DNA of 7,245 bases. It comes from Flavobacteriaceae bacterium UBA2540. Its GTDB lineage: Bacteria; Bacteroidota; Bacteroidia; Flavobacteriales; Flavobacteriaceae. The DNA lies in the NCBI GenBank assembly GCA_002340765.1, contig DDMS01000038.1, positions 869-8,113 of the forward strand, in the 5' to 3' direction. Position numbers and translations under genes: made by a program. The notes beneath the pieces were generated by a model. That model saw only the letters and a program-made list of their open reading frames with translations, was not told where the DNA came from and did not search any database. This document shows, piece after piece, positions 1 to 5,541 of this stretch. Each line of letters opens with the position of its first letter. Position 1 is the stretch's first letter.

Positions 1-1095
1 TGTGGTGGAATGTATACAGCAAACACAATGGCTTCTGCAATTGAATGTATGGGTTTTGCATTGCCTTACAATTCTTCAATTCCTGCTGAAAACCCTAATA
101 AATTATCTGAAGCAGAAAGAACAGCTTTGGCGATTAAAAATTTATTAGAATTGGATTTGAAACCTTTGGATATCATCACTAAAAAATCCATCGAAAATGC
201 CATTGCTTTGGTGAATGCTTTGGGTGGTTCTACGAATGCAGTCCTGCATTTCTTGGCAATTGCTCATGCAGCAGACATTGAATTTACATTGGAAGATTTT
301 CAAAGAGTGAGTGACAAAACACCTTTGATTGCCGACTTAAAACCTTCTGGAAAATATTTGATGGAAGACGTTCACGGAATTGGAGGAACTCCAGCAATCA
401 TGAAATATTTGTTGGATAATGGCTATCTTCATGGAGATTGCATGACTGTTACTGGAAAAACATTGGCTGAAAATCTAGCAAATGTAAAAGCGTTAGAATT
501 TGACAGTCAAGATGTTATTTTCCCAAAAGACAAATCATTAAAATCATCAGGGAATATTCAAATTTTATATGGAAATCTGGCAGAAGAAGGAGCTGTTGCC
601 AAAATTTCTGGAAATGAAGGATTGCTCTTTGAAGGGAAAGCAGTGGTTTATGATGGAGAACAAGCTGCAAACACTGGAATTTCAAATGGTGAAGTTGTAA
701 AAGGTGATGTAGTTGTCATTCGTTATGTTGGCCCAAAAGGCGGGCCAGGAATGCCAGAAATGCTAAAACCAACATCGTTAATCATGGGTGCAGGTTTGGG
801 AAAAACGGTTGCTTTGATTACTGACGGTCGTTTTTCAGGTGGAACTCATGGTTTTGTGGTAGGTCATATTACGCCAGAGGCACAATCGGGAGGAAATATT
901 GCACTTATGCAAACGGGAGATACAATCAAAATTAGCGCTGAAGATAATTCCATAAACGTGCTGATTTCTGAGGAAGAATTGGCAAAAAGAAAAGCAAATT
1001 GGATTGCACCAGCTTTAAAACACAATAAAGGAATTTTATATAAATATGCAAAAACAGTTGCATCTGCGTCAAAAGGATGTGTGACTGATTTATAA
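1..1095 (+). CDS. ilvD: Dihydroxyacid dehydratase, C-terminal part (5' end outside window)
   Basis: Dehydrates 2,3-dihydroxy-isovalerate and 2,3-dihydroxy-3-methylvalerate to the 2-oxo acids, the third shared step of valine/isoleucine synthesis, in the cytoplasm. The frame is open from base 1, whose first codons read C-G-G-M-Y-T-A-N-T-M-A. This matches the IlvD/Edd family motif around the last cysteine ligand of the iron-sulfur cluster, so Met at base 10 is internal and not the start. Further on are G-P-K-G-G-P-G-M-P-E-M (bases 730-762) and G-R-F-S-G-G-T-H-G (826-852), the second IlvD/Edd signature; the serine at 835-837 is the presumed catalytic base. About 364 residues are visible; roughly 195 residues with the first cysteines must lie upstream. 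No frameshift is seen, and the end (..SKGCVTDL) is a normal C-terminus. It is the first of four codirectional ilv genes. The Edd paralogue (6-phosphogluconate dehydratase) is unlikely given the neighbours. Confidence 0.96.
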   Translation, partial: CGGMYTANTMASAIECMGFALPYNSSIPAENPNKLSEAERTALAIKNLLELDLKPLDIITKKSIENAIALVNALGGSTNAVLHFLAIAHAADIEFTLEDFQRVSDKTPLIADLKPSGKYLMEDVHGIGGTPAIMKYLLDNGYLHGDCMTVTGKTLAENLANVKALEFDSQDVIFPKDKSLKSSGNIQILYGNLAEEGAVAKISGNEGLLFEGKAVVYDGEQAANTGISNGEVVKGDVVVIRYVGPKGGPGMPEMLKPTSLIMGAGLGKTVALITDGRFSGGTHGFVVGHITPEAQSGGNIALMQTGDTIKISAEDNSINVLISEEELAKRKANWIAPALKHNKGILYKYAKTVASASKGCVTDL

Positions 1096-1102
1096 ATAGA
1101 AA

Positions 1103-1254
1103 AAAGAAAATAGAATAAAGATTATAGAATATAGAAATTACATAAGGCAAAAGCCTTTGTTCTCCACTCTCCCTCTCTAATAAAAAAAAAACAAAAAAAA
1201 ACACAAGAAAAAAGAGAAAAGAAATGAGGAGAACATCTTTATTCTATTTTCTTT
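1103..1254. repeat. Exact 20-base inverted repeat spanning the ilvD-ilvB spacer
   Basis: Bases 1103-1122 (AAAGAAAATAGAATAAAGAT) are the exact reverse complement of 1235-1254, with 112 bases between. Pairing can continue inside with TTCTCC (1160-1165) against GGAGAA (1228-1233). The left half of the spacer is purine-rich and the right half pyrimidine-rich, apart from an A-rich middle (1182-1220) holding runs of ten and nine A. TCTTTATTCT occurs twice in the right arm (1236-1245 and 1250-1259, 14 bases apart). In mRNA this could form a long A-U stem just ahead of ilvB. It looks like a non-coding dispersed spacer element, but copies elsewhere cannot be checked here. Confidence 0.75.
1140..1160. 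repeat. Small hairpin inside the ilvD-ilvB spacer
   Basis: AAGGC (1144-1148) pairs with GCCTT (1153-1157) around an AAAA loop. The stem extends by ACA (1140-1142) with TGT (1158-1160) if T1143 is bulged, giving eight base pairs. No T-run follows, so it does not look like a factor-independent terminator. It is the most GC-rich part of an otherwise A/T spacer, and a similar bulged AGAC/GTCT hairpin occupies the same relative place between ilvB and ilvN. Confidence 0.55.
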
Positions 1255-1279
1255 ATTCTTTCAACTCAAAATAAAAAAT

Positions 1280-3013
1280 ATGGAAACACAAACCATAACA
1301 AAGAGTAAAAAAATAATCAAAACAACCATGCGAATTTCAGGCTCTGAGGCCATTGTTCGATGTTTGATTGAAGAAGGAGTTGATATTATTTACGGTTATC
1401 CTGGGGGTGCAATTATGCCAGTGTATGATGAATTGTTCAAATTTCAAGATAAAATTCACCATGTTTTAACACGTCATGAACAAGGTGCAACTCATGCAGC
1501 ACAAGGTTATGCAAGGATTTCGGGGAAGGTAGGTGTTGCCATTGCAACTTCTGGTCCTGGAGCAACTAATTTAATTACAGGCATTGCTGATGCTCAAATT
1601 GATTCAACACCCATGGTTTGTATCACAGGTCAAGTAGCTTCTCATTTGTTAGGAAGTGACGCTTTTCAAGAAACAGATATTGTGGGTATTTCTACGCCAA
1701 TTACCAAATGGAATTGCCAAATTACGAAAGCGGAAGATATTCCAAGTGTAATTGCCAAAGCTTTTTACATCGCAAAAAGTGGCAGACCAGGTCCTGTTTT
1801 GATAGATATTACCAAAGATGCTCAGTTTAGCCAATTTGATTTTTCGTATGAAAAATGCACGAAAGTTCGCAGTTATAATCCTGTTCCAAAAACGGATATT
1901 ACTACTGTTGAAGAAGCTGCAAAACTTATTAATGCTGCAAAAAAACCATTCATTGTTTGGGGACAAGGAGTGATTTTGAGCAAAGCTGAAAATCAATTGA
2001 AAGCAGTTGTTGAAAAAGCAGGAATTCCTGCAGCTTGGACGATTTTAGGAGCTTCTGCAATACCCACTTCTCATCCTTTGAATGTGGGAATGGTTGGTAT
2101 GCATGGAAATTATGCGCCAAATATCTTAACCAATCAATGTGATGTATTGATTGCTATTGGAATGCGTTTTGATGACAGGGTTACAGGAAGTTTAAATACC
2201 TATGCAAAACAAGCAAAAATCATTCATTTTGAAATTGACCCTGCTGAAGTAGATAAAAATGTGAAAACAGACATTGCTGTTTTGGGTGATGCCAAAGAAA
2301 GTTTAGAACTATTATTACCTTTATTACATCAAAATTCACATCCAGAATGGCATCAAAAATTCAAAGATTTGTATGCCATTGAATACGAAAAAGTCATCAA
2401 AAACGATTTATATCCAACCAAAGAGGGATTAACAATGGGGGAAGTTTTGAAAGAAATCAATATTCAAAGCAAAGGAAATGCAGCCATTGTGAGCGATGTT
2501 GGTCAACATCAAATGATTGCTTGTAGATATGCTGATTTTAACGTTACAAAAAGTAATATTACTTCTGGTGGATTAGGCACTATGGGTTTTGGATTGCCAG
2601 CAGCTATTGGCGCAAAAATGGCAGCTCCAGATCGTGAAGTGGTTTCTATTTCTGGTGATGGAGGGTATCAAATGACCATTCAAGAATTGGGAACGATTTT
2701 TCAACAAAAAGCGGCTGTAAAAATTGTGGTGTTGAACAATGATTTTTTAGGAATGGTGCGTCAATGGCAACAATTGTTTTTTGACAAAAGATATGCTTCT
2801 ACAGAAATGGTAAATCCCAATTTTGTAGCGATTGCTGAAGGATACTATATCAAAGGAAAAAAAGTCACCAAACGCGAAGAATTAGCGCCTGCAGTGGCAG
2901 AAATGATGACAAGTAAAGAAGCTTATTTTCTAGAAGTTTGTGTGGAAAAAGAAGACAATGTTTTTCCTATGATTCCTTCTGGAGCGAGTGTTTCTGATAT
3001 TAGGTTGGAGTAA
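1280..3013 (+). CDS. ilvB: Acetolactate synthase, large catalytic subunit
   Basis: A thiamine-diphosphate- and FAD-dependent enzyme making 2-acetolactate or 2-aceto-2-hydroxybutyrate from pyruvate, the committed step of branched-chain amino acid synthesis. At 577 residues it is full length. The N-terminal pyrimidine-binding domain (about 18-185) contains Y-G-Y-P-G-G-A (38-44) and R-H-E-Q-G-A with the ThDP-activating Glu67. The central domain (about 205-345) includes the I-H-F-E-I-D stretch at 315-320. The C-terminal pyrophosphate domain carries the Mg/ThDP motif G-D-G at 459-461 ending in N-N at 486-487, then V-R-Q-W-Q-Q with Trp496, the residue known in this family from herbicide binding. 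The retained Q-E-T-D stretch, FAD-type central domain and RHEQGA motif favour anabolic acetohydroxyacid synthase over pyruvate oxidase or glyoxylate carboligase. The start at 1280 follows AATAAAAAAT, with no Shine-Dalgarno. Met at 1328 (residue 17), just before the conserved domain, is an alternative start. The regulatory subunit lies 132 bases downstream. Confidence 0.97.
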   Translation: METQTITKSKKIIKTTMRISGSEAIVRCLIEEGVDIIYGYPGGAIMPVYDELFKFQDKIHHVLTRHEQGATHAAQGYARISGKVGVAIATSGPGATNLITGIADAQIDSTPMVCITGQVASHLLGSDAFQETDIVGISTPITKWNCQITKAEDIPSVIAKAFYIAKSGRPGPVLIDITKDAQFSQFDFSYEKCTKVRSYNPVPKTDITTVEEAAKLINAAKKPFIVWGQGVILSKAENQLKAVVEKAGIPAAWTILGASAIPTSHPLNVGMVGMHGNYAPNILTNQCDVLIAIGMRFDDRVTGSLNTYAKQAKIIHFEIDPAEVDKNVKTDIAVLGDAKESLELLLPLLHQNSHPEWHQKFKDLYAIEYEKVIKNDLYPTKEGLTMGEVLKEINIQSKGNAAIVSDVGQHQMIACRYADFNVTKSNITSGGLGTMGFGLPAAIGAKMAAPDREVVSISGDGGYQMTIQELGTIFQQKAAVKIVVLNNDFLGMVRQWQQLFFDKRYASTEMVNPNFVAIAEGYYIKGKKVTKREELAPAVAEMMTSKEAYFLEVCVEKEDNVFPMIPSGASVSDIRLE

Positions 3014-3017
3014 TTTA

Positions 3018-3120
3018 AAAGAAAAGAGAATAAAGAGGAAAGAATCAAGAGGGAAGAATCAAGAATAAAGAGAAAAGATTTTATTGAGAAATAAGACATT
3101 AAAGTCTATTTTCTTGTATC
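3018..3120. repeat. Purine-rich repeat block and hairpin in the ilvB-ilvN spacer
   Basis: The first 60 bases after ilvB are almost pure A/G with short direct repeats. AAGAATCAAGA occurs at 3040-3050 and 3054-3064 (14-base period), and AGAATAAAGAG at 3027-3037 and 3062-3072. AGAATAAAGA also occurs at 1112-1121 in the ilvD-ilvB spacer. Then AGAC (3094-3097) pairs with GTCT (3104-3107); with one bulged A the stem extends outward into AAAT/ATTT. A pyrimidine-rich stretch follows up to the A-rich start region of ilvN. The order purine block, small bulged hairpin, pyrimidine block mirrors the previous spacer, suggesting one repeat family. No open reading frame or transposase is present. Confidence 0.6.
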
Positions 3121-3145
3121 TTTTTTTATAATATCTTAAAAGAAA

Positions 3146-3679
3146 ATGAACACAGAAAAACAATTATACACCGTTTCCATTTATACGGAAAACAACATTG
3201 GATTGCTCAATCGAATTTCGGCAATTTTCCAACGAAGACACATCAATATTGAGAGTTTAAATACTTCTCCATCAGAAATTGAAGGCGTTTCAAGATTTAC
3301 AATTGTCGTTTTTATGGACGAAGTTGGGATGAAAAAAATCATCGGTCAAATTGACAAACAAGTGGAGGTGATCAAAGCGTTTTATCATACAGAAGAAGAA
3401 ACGATTTATCAAATTTCGGGTTTGTTTAAAATAAAATCTGATTTGCTTTTTGAAGAGCCTAAAATTCAAAATATTATCAAAGAAAGCAATGCGCGAATTG
3501 TCACTGTCAACAAGGTGTTTTTTGTACTCGAAAAATCAGGAAAAAGAGAAGAATTAAAAGAATTATACGAAAAGTTAGCCGTTTTTGGCATCATGCAATA
3601 CACACGTTCAGGACGCATTGCAGTGACCAAAGATGAAATGAAAATATCAAAAATGCTTCAAGCATTCAACAACAATTAA
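3146..3679 (+). CDS. ilvN: Acetolactate synthase, small regulatory subunit
   Basis: Non-catalytic partner of IlvB: it stimulates the large subunit and normally confers feedback inhibition by valine. The 177-residue protein has an N-terminal ACT domain (about residues 7-80) and a C-terminal small-subunit domain (about 88-168), the two-domain length of E. coli IlvH (about 163) with a slightly longer tail. Aligned by eye to IlvH, the valine-site residues Asn11, Gly14 and Asn29 correspond here to Asn16, Gly19 and Asn34, inside E-N-N-I-G-L-L-N-R and H-I-N-I-E-S-L. Valine sensitivity is therefore predicted but not shown. The start at 3146 is preceded by CTTAAAAGAAA, with no Shine-Dalgarno. The stop lies 10 bases before ilvC, so the two are surely co-transcribed. 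IlvH is the equivalent name for this subunit type. Confidence 0.95.
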   Translation: MNTEKQLYTVSIYTENNIGLLNRISAIFQRRHINIESLNTSPSEIEGVSRFTIVVFMDEVGMKKIIGQIDKQVEVIKAFYHTEEETIYQISGLFKIKSDLLFEEPKIQNIIKESNARIVTVNKVFFVLEKSGKREELKELYEKLAVFGIMQYTRSGRIAVTKDEMKISKMLQAFNNN

Positions 3680-3689
3680 AATCAAAAAA

Positions 3690-5165
3690 ATGTCAAATTA
3701 TTTCAACACATTAACTTTAAGAGAAAAATTAGAACAACTAGGAAAATGTCGTTTTATGGACGCTTCGGAATTTGAAGATGGCGTAAATGCATTAGTAGGA
3801 AAAAAAATAGTTATTGTAGGTTGTGGCGCACAAGGTTTGAACCAAGGTTTGAACATGAGAGATTCAGGTTTGGATATTTCGTATGCATTAAGACAAGCTG
3901 CCATTGATCAAAAAAGAGATTCTTTCGTAAATGCTTCCTCAAACGGATTTACAGTAGGAACCTATGAAGAATTATTGCCAACTGCAGATTTGGTCATCAA
4001 TTTAACACCTGATAAACAACACACAAACGTGGTGAATTCAGTAATGCACTTGATGAAAAAAGGAGCTACGTTAAGTTATTCACACGGATTTAATATTGTA
4101 GAAGAAGGTATGCAAATCCGTAAAGATTTGACGGTAATTATGGTGGCTCCAAAATGTCCAGGATCTGAAGTTCGTGAAGAATACAAACGTGGTTTTGGGG
4201 TGCCAACCTTGATTGCCGTGCATCCTGAAAACGATCCAGAAAATAAAGGGTGGGCGCAGGCAAAAGCCTATGCAGTTGCCACTGGAGGTCACAAAGCGGG
4301 TGTTTTAGCTTCATCATTTGTGGCAGAAGTAAAGTCTGATTTGATGGGTGAACAAACCATTTTATGTGGATTATTGCAAACAGGCGCCATTTTATCTTTT
4401 GACAAAATGGTGGTTGAAGGAATTGACGCAAGTTACGCAGCAAAATTGATTCAATATGGATGGGAAACCGTTACTGAAGCCCTAAAACATGGTGGAATAA
4501 CAAACATGATGGACAGATTGTCAAATTCTGCAAAAATAAAAGCATTTAAACTTTCGGAAGAGTTAAAAACCATTATGCGTCCATTATTTCAAAAGCATAT
4601 GGATGATATCATGACAGGTCATTTTTCAAAAACCATGATGGAAGATTGGAAAAATGATGATAAAAATCTATTAATTTGGAGAGCTGCAACTGGTGAAACT
4701 GCTTTTGAAAAACAAGCAATTACCACTCAAGAAATTTCAGAACAAGAATATTTTGATCACGGAACTTTATTGGTTGCTTTTGTAAGAGCAGGGGTTGAAT
4801 TGGCATTTGAATCAATGACAGAGTCTGGAATTATTGATGCTTCAGCATATTATGAATCTTTGCACGAAACGCCTTTAATTGCTAATACCATTGCACGAAA
4901 AAAATTATACGAAATGAATCGCGTCATTTCTGATACTGCTGAATATGGTTGTTATTTGTTTGATCATGCTTGTAAACCTTTATTGGCTGATTTTATGAAA
5001 ACCATCTCTACAGATGTGATTGGAAAAAAATTCAACACCAAAAATGATGTTGACAACAAACAATTAATTGCGGTTAACAAAGCAATTAGAAATCATCCAG
5101 TGGAAAAAATTGGAGAGAAATTAAGAGCTTCTATGACTGCTATGAAAGTGGTGAAAACAGTTTAA
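3690..5165 (+). CDS. ilvC: Ketol-acid reductoisomerase (NADP+), class II long form
   Basis: Isomerises acetohydroxyacids by alkyl migration and reduces them with NADPH to the dihydroxyacids used by IlvD; Mg-dependent and cytoplasmic. The 491 residues equal the E. coli enzyme length, and by eye they align without gaps over at least the first 220 residues. Visible landmarks in E. coli numbering are the dinucleotide loop G-C-G-A-Q-G (44-49), the NADPH phosphate-binding set Arg68, Arg76, Ser78 and Gln110, the catalytic His132 in Y-S-H-G-F, and the metal ligands Asp217 and Glu221 in K-S-D-L-M-G-E-Q. Two consecutive knotted helical domains (about 208-345 and 355-485) mark class II; the common bacterial short form has one and about 330-340 residues. 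The cofactor set predicts NADPH rather than NADH. The start at 3690 follows AATCAAAAAA. No ilvA follows directly; a 376-base gene-free spacer comes next. Confidence 0.97.
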   Translation: MSNYFNTLTLREKLEQLGKCRFMDASEFEDGVNALVGKKIVIVGCGAQGLNQGLNMRDSGLDISYALRQAAIDQKRDSFVNASSNGFTVGTYEELLPTADLVINLTPDKQHTNVVNSVMHLMKKGATLSYSHGFNIVEEGMQIRKDLTVIMVAPKCPGSEVREEYKRGFGVPTLIAVHPENDPENKGWAQAKAYAVATGGHKAGVLASSFVAEVKSDLMGEQTILCGLLQTGAILSFDKMVVEGIDASYAAKLIQYGWETVTEALKHGGITNMMDRLSNSAKIKAFKLSEELKTIMRPLFQKHMDDIMTGHFSKTMMEDWKNDDKNLLIWRAATGETAFEKQAITTQEISEQEYFDHGTLLVAFVRAGVELAFESMTESGIIDASAYYESLHETPLIANTIARKKLYEMNRVISDTAEYGCYLFDHACKPLLADFMKTISTDVIGKKFNTKNDVDNKQLIAVNKAIRNHPVEKIGEKLRASMTAMKVVKTV

Positions 5166-5173
5166 AGTTTTTT

Positions 5174-5391
5174 TCAGACACGAATTTCATAAATTTTCAC
5201 TAATCCTTCTTGATTACTGATATGATTCTTGTGAATTATTAAAATTCGTAGCTATTTTTTTAATTTTTTCTCCTACAAATTATTTTTTTGATCTTGTGGG
5301 TGTCTTTTATTATAGAATCACAACCACAAGGTTTAAACCTTGCAGGAGTTCAAAGATAGAATTAGTGAAGATTTATGAAATTTGTATCCGA
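5174..5391. repeat. Long imperfect inverted repeat with 34-base arms
   Basis: Arm 5174-5207 pairs base for base, without gaps, with 5358-5391: by my count 29 Watson-Crick pairs, 2 G-U pairs (5182/5383 and 5195/5370) and 3 mismatches. With single-base bulges the stem continues inward (5208-5211 with 5353-5356). Inside, TGATTCT (5223-5229) pairs with AGAATCA (5314-5320), and CTTGTGG (5293-5299) pairs with CCACAAG (5324-5330). The element begins 9 bases after the ilvC stop. It may be a terminator-like or stabilising RNA fold at the 3' end of the ilv mRNA, or a MITE-like dispersed element. No target-site duplication was identified. Confidence 0.75.
5327..5342. repeat. Perfect 16-base palindrome CAAGGTTTAAACCTTG
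   Basis: The sequence equals its own reverse complement over all 16 bases. It sits near the inner edge of the right arm of the larger inverted repeat, so it could be an operator-like dimer site, a hairpin with no loop, or the core of a dispersed spacer repeat. Its left half can alternatively pair with CTTGTGG at 5293-5299. No T-run follows on the + strand, which argues against a terminator. Confidence 0.6.
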
Positions 5392-5455
5392 TAATTTTTC
5401 AATAATTTTAGTTTCTATAAAATTACCTCAATTTGTGAAATTTGAAATCCGAAAT
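5372..5455 (+). repeat. Partial direct copy of the repeat arm
   Basis: TTTATGAAATTTG (5372-5384) recurs as TTTGTGAAATTTG (5432-5444), 60 bases on. Both are followed after one or two bases by ATCCGA (5386-5391 and 5447-5452). A third, inverted copy (TTTATGAAATTCG on the minus strand) is at 5181-5193, the left arm of the long inverted repeat. Three copies in one spacer suggest a repeat family, not chance. Confidence 0.55.
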
Positions 5456-5541
5456 GATTTAGTAATTTTTTTGATTTTTATCATTTTATATTAAAAAGGC
5501 AGATTTATTTTTTGTTAATTTGACATCTAAAATTCATAAAA

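Larger units (their letters stand above)
5166..5541. other. Gene-free spacer between ilvC and the dehydrogenase gene
   Basis: These 376 bases contain no convincing open reading frame and no tRNA-like structure. They hold a long imperfect inverted repeat (5174-5391), a 16-base perfect palindrome (5327-5342) and a partial direct copy of the repeat arm (up to 5455). The last 85 bases before the downstream start are strongly A/T. The promoter for the downstream gene is probably here, but no exact match to the Bacteroidetes -7 consensus TAnnTTTG was found. The nearest is TA-N3-TTTG at 5506-5514, without a well-placed TTG upstream. A classic hairpin-plus-T-run terminator for the ilv genes was not seen either. 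Confidence 0.7.

Noticed and set aside
1182..1201. Runs of ten and nine A as a phase-variation tract
   Set aside because: They are non-coding, in a region of general A richness, and not at a promoter spacer that can be recognised.
932..1204. Minus-strand open frame of 90 codons over the end of ilvD and the spacer
   Set aside because: Its N-terminus is only translated A-rich repeat (runs of Phe and Leu) and the rest is antisense to conserved ilvD sequence; no protein-like features.
1224..1234. ATG followed by AGGAGA-like sequence in the ilvD-ilvB spacer, as a leader peptide or Shine-Dalgarno
   Set aside because: AGGAGA lies after this ATG and 46 bases or more before the ilvB start, too far to serve it; no regulatory run of Val, Leu or Ile codons is present.
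1649..1996. Minus-strand open frame of 115 codons inside ilvB
   Set aside because: Fully antisense to the conserved acetolactate synthase core; composition (many Asn, Phe, Trp) is that of a complement-strand shadow.
3114..3132. TTGTAT ... TATAAT as a sigma70-type promoter before ilvN
   Set aside because: Spacing between the boxes is only 7 bases, and Bacteroidetes use a different -33/-7 consensus.
4080..4443. Two overlapping minus-strand frames inside ilvC, and another at 3698-3904
   Set aside because: Antisense to the highly conserved reductoisomerase; they overlap each other in different frames and show no recognisable domain.
5166..5174. T-run just after the ilvC stop as a factor-independent terminator
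   Set aside because: No GC-containing stem precedes the T-run; the large inverted repeat lies after it.
5452..5486. AAATGAT/ATCATTT hairpin upstream of the dehydrogenase gene
   Set aside because: Seven A/T-rich pairs with a 21-base loop and no T-run; expected by chance at this composition.
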